Assembly (NCBI GenBank): GCA_018401755.1
Contig: JAGYKJ010000005.1
Span: 1 to 64,000 of the forward strand
DNA from: Litorivicinus sp.
Lineage (GTDB): Bacteria > Pseudomonadota > Gammaproteobacteria > Pseudomonadales > Litorivicinaceae
DNA length: 64,000 nt
Direction: 5' to 3'
Position 1 is the first letter of the stretch. Each line of letters opens with the position of its first letter. Position numbers and translations under genes: made by a program. This document shows positions 34,124-43,815 of this stretch, piece by piece. The notes below the pieces were generated by a model. That model saw only the letters and a program-made list of their open reading frames with translations. It was not told where the DNA came from and ran no database searches.

Positions 34124-36253
34124 TTGATTTAGCGGCCTGGGCGGCACAAGTTGCCAAAGAAACCAAAGGTCTCTCGCCCGACGAGCTGACTTGGTATACC
34201 CCAGAAGGGATTGGCCTAAAGGTGTTGTACACCGAGGCGGATATCGCGGATCTTCCCAACCAACGCACCTTGCCAGGCTTTGCTCCCTTCATTCGTGGTC
34301 CCAAGGCCACCATGTACGCGGGTCGACCCTGGACCATTCGCCAATATGCGGGCTTCTCACAGCTGAGGAATCGAACGCCTTTTATAAGAAGGCGCTGGCC
34401 GCTGGTGGCCAGGGAATTTCAGTTGCGTTCGATCTTGCCACACATCGTGGCTATGACTCCGATCACCCTCGCGTGTCCGGCGATGTCGGCAAAGCTGGCG
34501 TTGCCATCGATTCAGTCGAAGATATGAAAGTTCTGTTTTCTGAGATTCCACTGGATCGCGTTTCAGTCTCGATGACGATGAATGGTGCCGTGCTCCCGGT
34601 ACTCGCGGGCTACATTGTCGCCGCTGAAGAACAAGGCGTTGCACAAGATGCGTTGTCAGGGACCATTCAAAACGACATTTTAAAAGAGTTCATGGTGCGC
34701 AATACCTATATCTATCCGCCGGAGCCCTCCATGCGGATCATCGGTGACATCATTGCCTATTGCTCCACCCATATGCCGAAGTTCAATACCATCTCCATCT
34801 CTGGTTATCACATCCAAGAGGCGGGCGCCGATGCGGCACTGGAGCTCGCTTACACCCTTGCCGATGGGAAGGAATACATTCGCACAGCGCTAAAAGCGGG
34901 GCTTGATATCGACCAATTTGCACCGCGGTTATCCTTTTTCTTCGGCATTGGCATGAATTTCTACATGGAAATTGCAAAGCTCCGGGCGGCCCGCTTGCTG
35001 TGGCATGAAATCGTGAGCGAATTCAATCCAAGTAACCCAAATTCCACAGTCCTACGCACACATTGCCAGACATCAGGCTGGTCCCTAACCGAGCAAGACC
35101 CGTACAACAATATTGTACGGACGACGATCGAGGCCATGGCCGCCGTTTTTGGAGGCACCCAGTCGCTACATACCAATAGTTTTGATGAAGCGATCGCCCT
35201 GCCGACCGAATTCAGCGCACGAATCGCGCGAAATACACAGCTGATCTTGCAAGAAGAAACGGGTATTCGCCAGGTGGTGGACCCCTTTGGTGGATCGTAC
35301 CTGATGGAGCGACTGACCCATGATCTGGCAGAGCGCGCGCGTGAACTGATCGCAGAAGTGGAACTCAAAGGAGGCATGGCCAAGGCCATCGAAGCAGGTC
35401 TCCCTAAACTGCGGATCGAAGAATCTGCAACTAACAAGCAAGCGCGTATTGATCGCGGCGAAGACGTGATCGTTGGGGTGAACAAATATCGCCTGCCAGC
35501 GGAGGCAGAAGAAGAGATCGATGTCCTCTCGATCGATAACACTCGGGTTCGTGATGCGCAGATTCAGCGTCTTGCAGCAATCCGCGCTGAACGCAATTCA
35601 GTGCGAGCAGATCAAGCCCTCGACGCGCTGCGAACGTGCGCCCATCGTGGCCAAGGAAATTTATTGGCCTTAGCCATTGAAGCAACACGTGCACGCTGTA
35701 CAGTGGGTGAGATCTCAGACGCTCTGGAAACCCACTTTTCGCGGTTCCAGGCAACCCATCGGAGTGTCTCTGGCGTGTATGGACGGCATTTTGAACACGA
35801 TGCAGGGTGGGCGGCTCTCCGTGAGCGCATCCAAGCATTTGCGAAGGCGCAAGGTCGACGGCCTCGTATTTTGGTTGCCAAGATGGGCCAGGATGGTCAC
35901 GATCGGGGCGCCAAGGTGGTTGCCACCGCCTTTGCCGATTTAGGCTTCGATGTGGATCTCTCACCCATGTTTTCAACACCTGCAGAGGTTGCTCGACAAG
36001 CGATCGAAAATGATGTGCATGCAATCGGCATAAGTTCGCTAGCAGCAGGCCATCTCACCCTGATTCCGGAGCTCAAAGCTGCCCTGTCAGCCGAATCTGC
36101 GGAGGATATTATTTTGTTCGCAGGGGGGTGATACCCCGCAAAGACTATGGTGCATTATTTGATGCCGGTGTCGCCGCGATCTTTGGTCCCGGAACCGCCA
36201 TCCCTGCCTGCGCAGCTGAAGTGATGGATGCCATTGAACGCCATGTCAGTTGA
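34120..36253 (+). CDS. Methylmalonyl-CoA mutase, single-chain (two frameshifts)
   Basis: Adenosylcobalamin enzyme that turns methylmalonyl-CoA into succinyl-CoA. The TIM-barrel substrate domain has [20 protein letters not shown], and the C-terminal B12 domain has the cobalt-binding DGHDRG (His about 594). Two frame breaks occur. At 34357-34360 one base is missing before TAEESNAFY. At a G6 run (36123-36128) a seventh G would restore [10 protein letters not shown] and a normal end at 36253. Corrected length is about 711 residues, the usual single-chain size. The start overlaps the carboxylase stop and the end overlaps meaB. Confidence 0.88.
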
Positions 36254-37205
36254 TCTAAGTGCACTTTTTGCAGGTCAGCGACGCGCCCTTGCAAAAGCCA
36301 TTACCTTGATTGAGTCAACGCGAGAAAGCGATCGAGCACAGGCGATGTCGGTTCTCAATGCGTGTTTACCACGCAGTGGACAGAGTCTTCGGTTGGGGAT
36401 TTCCGGAGTACCCGGGGTGGGTAAGTCGACCTTCATTGAAGCCTTCGGACAGTTCCTCATTCAGCAAGGACATCGCGTTTGCGTACTGGCTGTGGATCCC
36501 TCCTCTCCCAAGTACGGAGGGTCGATTCTTGGTGACAAAACACGGATGGAAAAACTGTCCAGAGACGCGCATGCCTTTATTCGTCCCTCCCCTGCGGGTA
36601 TCACTTTAGGCGGCGTCGCGCACCGCACCCGTGAAAGTATGTTGTTGGCTGAGGCCGCAGGGTATGACGTAATATTGGTTGAAACAGTGGGCGTCGGGCA
36701 ATCTGAACACGATGTCGCATCAATGACAGATTGTTTTCTAGTCTTGATGCAGCCAGGTGCAGGCGATGAGCTTCAGGGAATCAAAAAAGGGATTCTTGAA
36801 TTGGCTGACTTCATTGTGGTGAACAAAGCCGATGGCGAGCTTGCGCGGACGGCTGAGCAAACACGATTGCATTACCAAAATGCGCTGGGTGTTCTCAATC
36901 ACACCGGTTTCTGGACACCTGTCGTACGACTTGTGAGCTCGACCACGGGGTTAGGTATCGAGGCATTCTGGGAACAATTACAGCAATATCAGGCGCAAGG
37001 CGCAGCGACTCTCAAGGAACGGCGTCGACAACAAGCACTACAGTGGTTTCACCAGCTCATTGATGAGGGCATACAACGGAGCCTACACGCGCAACCCAAG
37101 TGGGCATCCGCTCTAGAGGACGCACGAACGCAGATCCTCAACGCGCAACAAACACCTCCTGATGCGGCAGCCAGTCTATTGGCCGACTACTTCAAACTCT
37201 CCTAG
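36228..37205 (+). CDS. meaB: Mutase-associated GTPase MeaB
   Basis: G3E-type P-loop GTPase that protects and repairs methylmalonyl-CoA mutase by gating adenosylcobalamin loading. Walker A is GVPGVGKST (about 60-68), with ETVGVGQSE in switch II and NKADG as the guanine-specificity motif. Length 325 residues from the ATG at 36228; an in-frame ATG at 36243 is an equally possible start. Either start lies within the end of the mutase gene, so translation is probably coupled. It ends 4 bases from the convergent CBS gene. Confidence 0.93.
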   Translation: MPLNAMSVDLSALFAGQRRALAKAITLIESTRESDRAQAMSVLNACLPRSGQSLRLGISGVPGVGKSTFIEAFGQFLIQQGHRVCVLAVDPSSPKYGGSILGDKTRMEKLSRDAHAFIRPSPAGITLGGVAHRTRESMLLAEAAGYDVILVETVGVGQSEHDVASMTDCFLVLMQPGAGDELQGIKKGILELADFIVVNKADGELARTAEQTRLHYQNALGVLNHTGFWTPVVRLVSSTTGLGIEAFWEQLQQYQAQGAATLKERRRQQALQWFHQLIDEGIQRSLHAQPKWASALEDARTQILNAQQTPPDAAASLLADYFKLS

Positions 37206-37209
37206 CAAC

Positions 37210-37629
37210 TCAGACCTTGACCGGCGGAAGATCGTACGCGGCGACCGCTCGCAATAAGTCTCTGCGGGAAATTTGTCCAATCAAAGTACCGTCGCGGTCT
37301 ACCACCGGTAAGCGCCGTCGCCCAAGTTCAATCATGCGTGTTGCGGCATCCACCACACTGACACCGATTTCAATCCGATCCACCTGCGTTTGCATGACAT
37401 CGCCCACTGAGATCTCACCCAAATCGCCCTGGTATGTTCCCGATAGAATTCCGCGCAAACAGTCGTGCTCTGAAATCATCCCCACCAGCGCACCCTGTTC
37501 ATCCAACACCGGCATCCCCGAACACCCATGCTCCACCAACAGGTGCACCACAGTCATCACGTTGACATCAGGCCGTGTCGTGATCAGTTCACGAGCCATA
37601 AAGTCATCCAAAAGAATCGAACGAAACAT
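37210..37629 (-). CDS. CBS-domain pair protein
   Basis: A 139-residue cytoplasmic protein made of two CBS domains (about 10-65 and 75-130); each ends in a pattern such as LVGMISEHDCLR or LIGQISRRDLLR. Such stand-alone pairs sense adenine nucleotides or similar ligands. AGGAGG lies at ideal distance before the ATG at 37629, ruling against the 15-residue longer frame. It is encoded opposite to, and between, meaB and the epimerase gene. A link to the pathway is only suggested by position. Confidence 0.85.
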   Translation of the reverse strand: MFRSILLDDFMARELITTRPDVNVMTVVHLLVEHGCSGMPVLDEQGALVGMISEHDCLRGILSGTYQGDLGEISVGDVMQTQVDRIEIGVSVVDAATRMIELGRRRLPVVDRDGTLIGQISRRDLLRAVAAYDLPPVKV

Positions 37630-37694
37630 CGTGCCTCCTGCTCTATTATTGTTATGGTTTGAATTAGCATACACCCTGTCATGGGAGGACGGTT

Positions 37695-38111
37695 ATGTTG
37701 CATAAAATTGATCATGTGGGGATTGCCGTGACCAACTTGGATGCCGCCATTGCAACCTATGAAGCGCTCGGATTGACGCTCTCGGGTCGGGAAATGGTTC
37801 CATCACAGCAGGTTGAGACGGCATTTTTTCCACTCGGTGACAGCTGCCTTGAACTCATCGCTGCCACGGATGCGCACAGCCCGATTGCCAAGTTTATTGC
37901 GAAAAATGCAGGGAAAGGTGGTCTGCAACAATTGGCGATTACGGTCACCGATATTGATGCCGAGTTAGAACGCCTCAAGGCCGCAGGATTCACCTTAATC
38001 AACGACACACCTGTAGCTGGCGCACACGGGTCGCGGGTTGCGTTTGTGCACCCAAAGGATACTGAGGGCGTTCTGATCGAGCTGTGCGAACACAGCCACA
38101 ACCCCACCTAA
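37695..38111 (+). CDS. mce: Methylmalonyl-CoA epimerase
   Basis: Converts (S)- to (R)-methylmalonyl-CoA between carboxylase and mutase. A glyoxalase-fold protein of 138 residues with His7 in KIDHVGIAV, GGLQQLAI in the middle and the metal Glu in VLIELCEH. A GGGAGGA ribosome site precedes the ATG. It is divergent from the CBS gene (65-base gap) and overlaps the next gene by one base (TAATG). Confidence 0.93.
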   Translation: MLHKIDHVGIAVTNLDAAIATYEALGLTLSGREMVPSQQVETAFFPLGDSCLELIAATDAHSPIAKFIAKNAGKGGLQQLAITVTDIDAELERLKAAGFTLINDTPVAGAHGSRVAFVHPKDTEGVLIELCEHSHNPT

Positions 38112-38851
38112 TGCAGATCGAGGCACTCTGGCGTTACCCCCTCAAAGGCATGGCAGGTGAATCCTGCTCATTCTTCGATCTCGCGCCCAACATGGGGATT
38201 TCTGGTGACCGGCAGTTTGCGCTCATGCGTGCTGATCGACCCTTCGCAGACATCGCTCAGTGGGCACCCAAACGACACTTTATGCACGGCATGTACACGA
38301 CGTTACTCTCCCAGATCACGATTCGGTGGCAGACCGATGCAGTGCGCTTTGAGTACGGCGATGAAGCCTTGGAACTCCCGCGGCCACTCGATCAGACCAC
38401 GGCGCTCTGTGATTGGCTCGCGCACCTCGACTCCAGCCTTCCCCAACTCAGCCTAGTCAACCATGTGCGCGGATGGGCGGATGTGAGCCAACCTGTCTGG
38501 TCTATGATCAATCCAAGCACCGTCCAAGCGATTGCCGATGCCACTGGAACCCCTTTCAGTATGGCGCGCTACCGCGGCAATGCCTGGCTAAATCAAGTCG
38601 CTCCCTTTGAGGAACTCAACTGGGTCGGACGAATCATCGAGTGCGGTGCGGTACGCTGTCGCGTGGTCGAACCGATCGTGCGCTGTAAAGCGACTGAGGT
38701 GAATTGGCTTGGTTCGCGCGACCTTGGTTTCCTGGATCAGCTCGAAACCATTTCCCCAGATCTGGTCTGTGGCATCTACCTCGAAACCCTCAGTCCAGGA
38801 CGTCTCCACCTTGGGGATTCGATCTCGATCGGCTCAGTACCCATAGATTAG
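38111..38851 (+). CDS. MOSC domain protein with MOSC_N barrel (YcbX/mARC-like)
   Basis: Predicted molybdenum-cofactor sulfurated-Mo binding protein of 246 residues. The N-terminal beta-barrel begins with LWRYPLKGMAGES and GDRQFALM. The C-terminal MOSC part has RYRGNAWL and a conserved Cys in VEPIVRCKATEVN, the expected Mo ligand. Unlike E. coli YcbX it has no ferredoxin domain, so it needs a separate electron donor. The ATG overlaps the epimerase stop. The end overlaps the convergent next gene by 4 bases. Confidence 0.85.
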   Translation: MQIEALWRYPLKGMAGESCSFFDLAPNMGISGDRQFALMRADRPFADIAQWAPKRHFMHGMYTTLLSQITIRWQTDAVRFEYGDEALELPRPLDQTTALCDWLAHLDSSLPQLSLVNHVRGWADVSQPVWSMINPSTVQAIADATGTPFSMARYRGNAWLNQVAPFEELNWVGRIIECGAVRCRVVEPIVRCKATEVNWLGSRDLGFLDQLETISPDLVCGIYLETLSPGRLHLGDSISIGSVPID

Positions 38852-39477
38852 GGTGTGAGCCAAAGTCCCTTGGTGCGCCGCGTCTGGACCAGACGATCCA
38901 CAGTAAATCCTTCCGGGGCCCCTTTGAGCAGCGACATCCCACAACTGACGAGCGCACGTGCCATCACGGCATCTTGATCAGCTGGAGGAATCGCGGATGT
39001 CTCCCGTAAAACGCCTTCAAAGGCATCGATCACATCGTCTGCCAGACGCCCCCAGGCATCTTGTCCTTCGCCCCATAGCGTCATCGCGTGCCGCACCACC
39101 GAGGCAGTTCGCGGCCAACCGGATAGCATCAAATTCCATGGCTCGCCCGCTTCTGCCTGATCGCCACCGACCCGGAAGTCAGTGCGAATCAGGACCGAGG
39201 GCATATCCAACATCCGCGCCAACATAAACTCAACCACCGTCCCTGAGTCAGGCTCTGAACCATCCAACTGAAACACCGCCACATCCGATGCAATGAGTGC
39301 TCGTAAGCAGCTATTCCGAATTGCGATCGGATCGCGTGACGCACCAAGTAATTGCGGCAGAATTGGCTTATAGCGACCCTCACTGTGATGCTCAATTGCG
39401 TCTGCAAAGCGCTGATTACCATCCAGTTGCTTCAAATCAAATAGGGGTCCAGCCACATACACGCGCAGTGCCGTCAT
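38848..39477 (-). CDS. Nucleoside 2-deoxyribosyltransferase-like protein
   Basis: A 209-residue protein with the NDT fold. It begins VYVAGPLFD, and the likely catalytic Glu lies in PDSGTVVEFMLAR (pattern D-x-G-T-x-x-E). Members exchange bases between deoxynucleosides or act as nucleotide hydrolases in salvage or clean-up. The C-terminal 80 residues are less typical. Its ATG overlaps the stop of the upstream TetR gene, so the two are co-transcribed. Substrate is unknown. Confidence 0.7.
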   Translation of the reverse strand: MTALRVYVAGPLFDLKQLDGNQRFADAIEHHSEGRYKPILPQLLGASRDPIAIRNSCLRALIASDVAVFQLDGSEPDSGTVVEFMLARMLDMPSVLIRTDFRVGGDQAEAGEPWNLMLSGWPRTASVVRHAMTLWGEGQDAWGRLADDVIDAFEGVLRETSAIPPADQDAVMARALVSCGMSLLKGAPEGFTVDRLVQTRRTKGLWLTP

Positions 39478-40112
39478 AAATAGGTCACCTTAGGCGAATC
39501 ATTGGAACGCTTCACATCACCCAGCAGACGGGGAATGGCTGCAATCGCGGTCGCCACTAAACTATCCGGATCAAGACCTTCTGGCCGAATCGGTGCCGCA
39601 TACAGCGTGCGAAGTCCCATGACTAAGGACTCAAACCACTCGACCACCATCATCGGTGGAATATCCGAATGCGGTAGTCGCGCGGAGACGATCTTTCCCA
39701 AGACGCGCCGCATTCGATCAGCACCCTCGCTCATCGCCTGTCGTGCCTCAGGATCATCTGCCAAATGACGAACCAATCGATCCATCAAGGCACCACGATC
39801 CGGATCACTCAGCTGTACCGTAATCCATGCTGCGAGCTGCTTTTCAGGATCATCAATCCCACTGACATGATCCATTAATCGATTTTGATAGCGCATCACG
39901 AGCGCGATCAATAGGGCATGCTTACTGTCAAAATGCTTGTAAATAGTCCCCTTACCGATCCCTGTCTCCAAAGCGATCTCTTCCACCGTGACGCGACGAA
40001 TCCCCGCCACCAGCATCAATCGTTCCGTCACATCAAGAATATCGTGGCCCCGCCGTGCAAACTCCTGGCGACGTCTCGCAGCACGCTCTGGGCTGATCAT
40101 CGACACACTCAC
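39474..40112 (-). CDS. TetR family transcriptional regulator
   Basis: A 212-residue one-component regulator. The N-terminal helix-turn-helix (about 40-65, VEEIALETGIGKGTIYKHF) is standard TetR; the C-terminal ligand domain is unrecognised. In Pseudomonas a TetR gene also lies next to tatD. The start overlaps the tatD stop (ATGA) and the end overlaps the deoxyribosyltransferase gene. Target genes are unknown. Confidence 0.88.
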   Translation of the reverse strand: MSVSMISPERAARRRQEFARRGHDILDVTERLMLVAGIRRVTVEEIALETGIGKGTIYKHFDSKHALLIALVMRYQNRLMDHVSGIDDPEKQLAAWITVQLSDPDRGALMDRLVRHLADDPEARQAMSEGADRMRRVLGKIVSARLPHSDIPPMMVVEWFESLVMGLRTLYAAPIRPEGLDPDSLVATAIAAIPRLLGDVKRSNDSPKVTYL

Positions 40113-40882
40113 TGCGCTCCCACACCAAACAAACGCACGAAATTCTCGGTGGTTTGTTCCGCAATGGCTTCAGGTGACGTCTGACGAAGCTGTGCAACAG
40201 CCTCAGCCACATGACTCACATAGGCAGGCTCATTGGGCTTACCGCGATAGGGAATTGGCGCCAACCAGGGCGCATCGGTCTCAATCAGTAGACGATCCGC
40301 TGGAATTTTTCGACAGACCTCATGGACATTCGTCGCCTTTGGGAAGCTCGCAATCCCAGACATCGAGATGTAATACCCCAAATCCAGCGCAGCCTTGGCC
40401 ATCTCCCAGGTTTCGGTAAAACAATGCAAGACCCCGCTGTGCTGCGATGACCCATAGCGCGCAATCAGCGCGATGGTTTCCTCACGCGCTTCCCGCGTAT
40501 GAACCACAATCGGAAGTCCTAAGGTGGCGCCAGCTTGTAAGTGCGTAATGAAGCTCTCGCGTTGCGTCTCAGTGACCGGCTGATGGTATCCATCCAACCC
40601 CGTCTCTCCCAATGCGACCACCTTCGGCGCAGATGCAAGCTCAGTGAGCAACGCGACCGTGACGCCAGGCTCCTCATCTGCATGGCACGGATGAATGCCT
40701 ACCGTGGCCCAGACAGGCGCGTGCGCAGCAGCGAGATGACGAGGTGCCGGATTTGCCAGCGTAATACTGATACACAACATGCCATGCACTCCGTGTGCAG
40801 CTGAACGCTCCAACAGTTCAATGACACGCTGTGGCTGATCTGCACCGTCAATGCAGTCAAGATGGCAATGGGAATCGATCAT
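40109..40882 (-). CDS. tatD: TatD family metal-dependent hydrolase/deoxyribonuclease
   Basis: TIM-barrel metallohydrolase of 257 residues; E. coli TatD and YcfH have 3'-5' DNase activity. The metal motif HCH is at the N-terminus (MIDSHCHLD), with GETGLDGYH, HTREA and LIETDAPWL following in order. GGAGGACAGC precedes the ATG at 40882. Its place between pilZ and tetR points to the YcfH-type paralogue of the holB cluster. Confidence 0.92.
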   Translation of the reverse strand: MIDSHCHLDCIDGADQPQRVIELLERSAAHGVHGMLCISITLANPAPRHLAAAHAPVWATVGIHPCHADEEPGVTVALLTELASAPKVVALGETGLDGYHQPVTETQRESFITHLQAGATLGLPIVVHTREAREETIALIARYGSSQHSGVLHCFTETWEMAKAALDLGYYISMSGIASFPKATNVHEVCRKIPADRLLIETDAPWLAPIPYRGKPNEPAYVSHVAEAVAQLRQTSPEAIAEQTTENFVRLFGVGAQ

Positions 40883-41219
40883 GCTGTCCTCCGATTCCGG
40901 ATTGTAGCAGGGCCGGTCCCATTTCGGGGCTGATGAGTTGTGACGCGGCCTGCCAAAGAGCCACAAAATCGACGGGCGGTTGGACCACACCTAACCCCAC
41001 TGCAGGACGAAATGGAGGTGCAACCGACTCTGCAGCAAACCACACCACACGGACCTGGCACTGCCAGATCTGCCCATGTACCGTGAGGCATAATTGATGA
41101 AACCCACCGACCACCTCTGGCGGATATGCGCCAGGCACGATGACAGTCGGTAACTGAAATCCGAGCATGCAATGCGCGGCAAAGCGGGCCTCGTCTGGGC
41201 AAGTCAGTGCAAAATCCAT
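40857..41219 (-). CDS. Divergent PilZ-like protein
   Basis: A 120-residue protein in the exact position of pilZ between holB and tatD in Pseudomonas. The strand pattern CQVRVVWFAAE...PAVGLGVV resembles the PilZ core (V-x-G-x-V-V-W ... GIGV). The RxxxR and DxSxxG c-di-GMP ligands of canonical PilZ domains are not seen, as in PilZ itself, which does not bind c-di-GMP. It overlaps the tatD start by 26 bases. The family call rests largely on context. Confidence 0.55.
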   Translation of the reverse strand: MDFALTCPDEARFAAHCMLGFQLPTVIVPGAYPPEVVGGFHQLCLTVHGQIWQCQVRVVWFAAESVAPPFRPAVGLGVVQPPVDFVALWQAASQLISPEMGPALLQSGIGGQHDRFPLPS

Positions 41220-41249
41220 GGAGGAACCATAGACGCAATCCGCGATTTG

Positions 41250-42227
41250 TCAGGGACGCTGGACCTTTGACCAGAGGTGGGACCAGACAGCCAACAGCGA
41301 TCCAAAGCCCGGTAGCGCCATATGCGCAATGCCGCGCGCCGTGGGCATCCGTTGCGCGTGAATCCGATCCAATAACTGAAATAAACCTGATGCCTCTGGA
41401 AAAGGGGCCTGAAACGCCTCTGGGCCGAACCGGCGCGCGCAACCAGCCGAATCGGCTTGCCCATGCAAGCAAGACTCAACAATACGGACCATCACGGTCA
41501 GTACCAAGATTGGCGAAAGCCCCTTGATTTGATTCGCGCCCCACTGTGGATCCGCACCTGTTGCCACGGACTGTAGTGTCTTTAACACCACCTCGGCCTC
41601 CGCCAGTCGACTTGGGTCATCGTGACCGACGAAAGGCTCCTGAAGAAGCCATTGACCACGAGACACTTGTGCTTCACTCAAGCCAATACGGACACCCTCA
41701 GCACACACCGCATCCCAAGAGGCCAGACTGAGGTCAATTCGGCGCATCCGGCTTCGGAGTGTGGGCAGTAGCGCACCAGGTAGATGGGTTGAGAACACGA
41801 ATCGGGTCCCGACTGGTGGTTCTTCCACCACCTTAAGCAGTGCATTTGATGCTTCAGTATTGAGAGCATCGGCAGGGGTCACCTCGATCACCCGTCCCTG
41901 CCCTAAGGTCGATGTGCTATAAACCAGCGCAATCGCATCACGCACCGCATCGATTCGAATACGTCCAGCGGCACCCTCTGCAGTTAGCTTCAAGCGATCT
42001 GGATGTGCACCTTGCATCAAAAACCGACAACTTTGGCAGCGCCCACAGGCCGATTGTTCTCGGACGTCAGGGCATAGCAATCGTGCCACCAGCCGATCAC
42101 TGACGGTCGCTAAACCGAGTCCCCATGCACCCGTCAGACACCACGCATGCGGTACCCGAGGACCTTCGAGATCATGCTGGATGTGCTGCCAGGTCGACTC
42201 GATCCAGGGCCGCACTACAGTCTCCAT
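41250..42227 (-). CDS. holB: DNA polymerase III subunit delta'
   Basis: Clamp-loader subunit of 325 residues. The zinc module is visible as [18 protein letters not shown], and [20 protein letters not shown] is the AAA sensor region. The P-loop is degenerate (GAWGLGLAT lacks GK[ST]), normal for delta', which does not hydrolyse ATP. It overlaps tmk by 13 bases, the usual tmk-holB pairing. Confidence 0.93.
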   Translation of the reverse strand: METVVRPWIESTWQHIQHDLEGPRVPHAWCLTGAWGLGLATVSDRLVARLLCPDVREQSACGRCQSCRFLMQGAHPDRLKLTAEGAAGRIRIDAVRDAIALVYSTSTLGQGRVIEVTPADALNTEASNALLKVVEEPPVGTRFVFSTHLPGALLPTLRSRMRRIDLSLASWDAVCAEGVRIGLSEAQVSRGQWLLQEPFVGHDDPSRLAEAEVVLKTLQSVATGADPQWGANQIKGLSPILVLTVMVRIVESCLHGQADSAGCARRFGPEAFQAPFPEASGLFQLLDRIHAQRMPTARGIAHMALPGFGSLLAVWSHLWSKVQRP

Positions 42228-42838
42228 CGGATCGCCAAGGTGGTGAGCAAGGTCGCGGTCACCTGTTCGGCTGGAGGCGACCCGTCAATCATCACAAATC
42301 GCTGGGGTTCAGCATCCGCACGCCGCTGATAGGCCCGTCGGACGCGTTCGAAAAAAGCGTGGTCTTCCCGTTCAATCCGATCTGCATGGCCCCTCGATGC
42401 CGCACGGGATAATCCGATATCGACAGGCACATCAAACACAATGGTGGTATCCGGTCGCAAGCTCCCCTGCACCAGCGTTTCCAAAGTTTCGATCCAGGAC
42501 CACGAACACCCCCGTCCACCGCCCTGATAGGCAAAGGTGGCATCTGTAAACCGATCACAAATTACCCAATGCCCCGCATTCAACGCTGTCTGAATCCGTG
42601 TTTCGAGGTGTTGTGCGCGCGCAGCGAACATCAACAACAGCTCCGTCAATGCAGTCGGCGGGTCCGCTTCGGTATGCAGCAAAAGTGTCCGAATCGATTC
42701 GGCCAAGGGCGTTCCCCCAGGTTCGCGGGTCTCCACAAACGAGACCCCTCGAGCGCTCAGCCATGCGCAAATTGCCGCCTTTTGCGTACTTTTGCCAGCG
42801 CCTTCGACTCCTTCAAGAGTCACAAACTGAGGTTTCAT
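42215..42838 (-). CDS. tmk: Thymidylate kinase
   Basis: Phosphorylates dTMP to dTDP. P-loop [10 protein letters not shown] (about 9-18), DR[FY] in ICDRFTDAT and a lid with [12 protein letters not shown] are present. Length 207 residues. It lies between mltG and holB with overlaps on both sides, giving a tightly coupled minus-strand operon. Confidence 0.96.
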   Translation of the reverse strand: MKPQFVTLEGVEGAGKSTQKAAICAWLSARGVSFVETREPGGTPLAESIRTLLLHTEADPPTALTELLLMFAARAQHLETRIQTALNAGHWVICDRFTDATFAYQGGGRGCSWSWIETLETLVQGSLRPDTTIVFDVPVDIGLSRAASRGHADRIEREDHAFFERVRRAYQRRADAEPQRFVMIDGSPPAEQVTATLLTTLAIRWRL

Positions 42839-43815
42839 TCGGTCTGCCCTAATTGATATCGACGTACATTACGATTGTGCTCGTCAAGGGTCTCTGAAAA
42901 GGCATGACTGCCGTCTCCCTTCGACACAAAATACAGTGCACTGGTTGCCTTGGGATGCATCACTGCCTCCAAGGATGCTCGCCCCACGAGTGCGATCGGC
43001 GTCGGGGGCAATCCATCGATGCGATACGTATTGTACGGCGTTTTTTCGCGAAGGTTCTTGCGTGTCAAATTCCCATCAAATCGCGCACCCAACCCATAGA
43101 TCACAGTAGGATCGGTTTGCAGGCGCATCCCTTGCTCAAGTCGCGACAAAAAAACTCCCGCAATCAATCCACGCTCAGCGGAAAGGCCAGTCTCTTTTTC
43201 CACAATTGACGCCAAAATCAGTGCCTCGTATGGAGTCTTCAGCACCGCCTTGGTGCGCTCGCTCGCGGAAGACCAAGCCGCGTTGAGTTCATCCAGTAGC
43301 GCATCGTGAGCACGCCGCAGAAGTGCCTCGGCAGCCACCTCACCATGCCAAAAAAAAGTCTCGGCCAGTAAGACACCCTCTGGATCGGAAAAGGGTGAAC
43401 CCCAATCAGACAGCCATCGGCGCCACTCAGGAGCGCCAGTGGACACCACATCAGGATGCGCAATCACGCGCGCCCAGGCTTCCTGAATCGTCGTTCCCTC
43501 GATCAAAGTTGTCCGGGACGGAATCGCCTCTCCTGCCCCAATTTTTTCCAATACTGCCAAATAACCCATCTGTGGAGACCATTGATAGCGACCGACCTGA
43601 GGTGTCCCTAACTGCGGAAAGACACGAAATACCAGGGCATGGCGCCAAGCGGGCCAAGTCGGATGCAGTGCTTGAGAGACTTGCCGAGCAGTCATTCCTG
43701 GGGTGACGTAGAGTGCATTGACAGCCACAGGTGTGGTCCACTGCTGTTGTTCATAGCGGGCGCACACGAGCACCAATACAATCCCGAGGCCCGCGAGACG
43801 CATCAAGAGACGCAT
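42835..43815 (-). CDS. mltG: Endolytic murein transglycosylase MltG
   Basis: Inner-membrane enzyme that cuts nascent glycan strands. One N-terminal membrane helix (about 4-20) is followed by a LysM-like segment and the YceG catalytic domain. The catalytic Glu is in [12 protein letters not shown] (Glu206 or its neighbour). Length 326 residues. It follows fabF directly (TAATG); the pabC gene normally between them is missing. Confidence 0.94.
   Translation of the reverse strand: MRLLMRLAGLGIVLVLVCARYEQQQWTTPVAVNALYVTPGMTARQVSQALHPTWPAWRHALVFRVFPQLGTPQVGRYQWSPQMGYLAVLEKIGAGEAIPSRTTLIEGTTIQEAWARVIAHPDVVSTGAPEWRRWLSDWGSPFSDPEGVLLAETFFWHGEVAAEALLRRAHDALLDELNAAWSSASERTKAVLKTPYEALILASIVEKETGLSAERGLIAGVFLSRLEQGMRLQTDPTVIYGLGARFDGNLTRKNLREKTPYNTYRIDGLPPTPIALVGRASLEAVMHPKATSALYFVSKGDGSHAFSETLDEHNRNVRRYQLGQTE

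Noticed and set aside
35431-36024. 197-codon minus-strand frame opposite the mutase gene
   Set aside because: Shadow of the mutase frame; sequence has no protein-like features.
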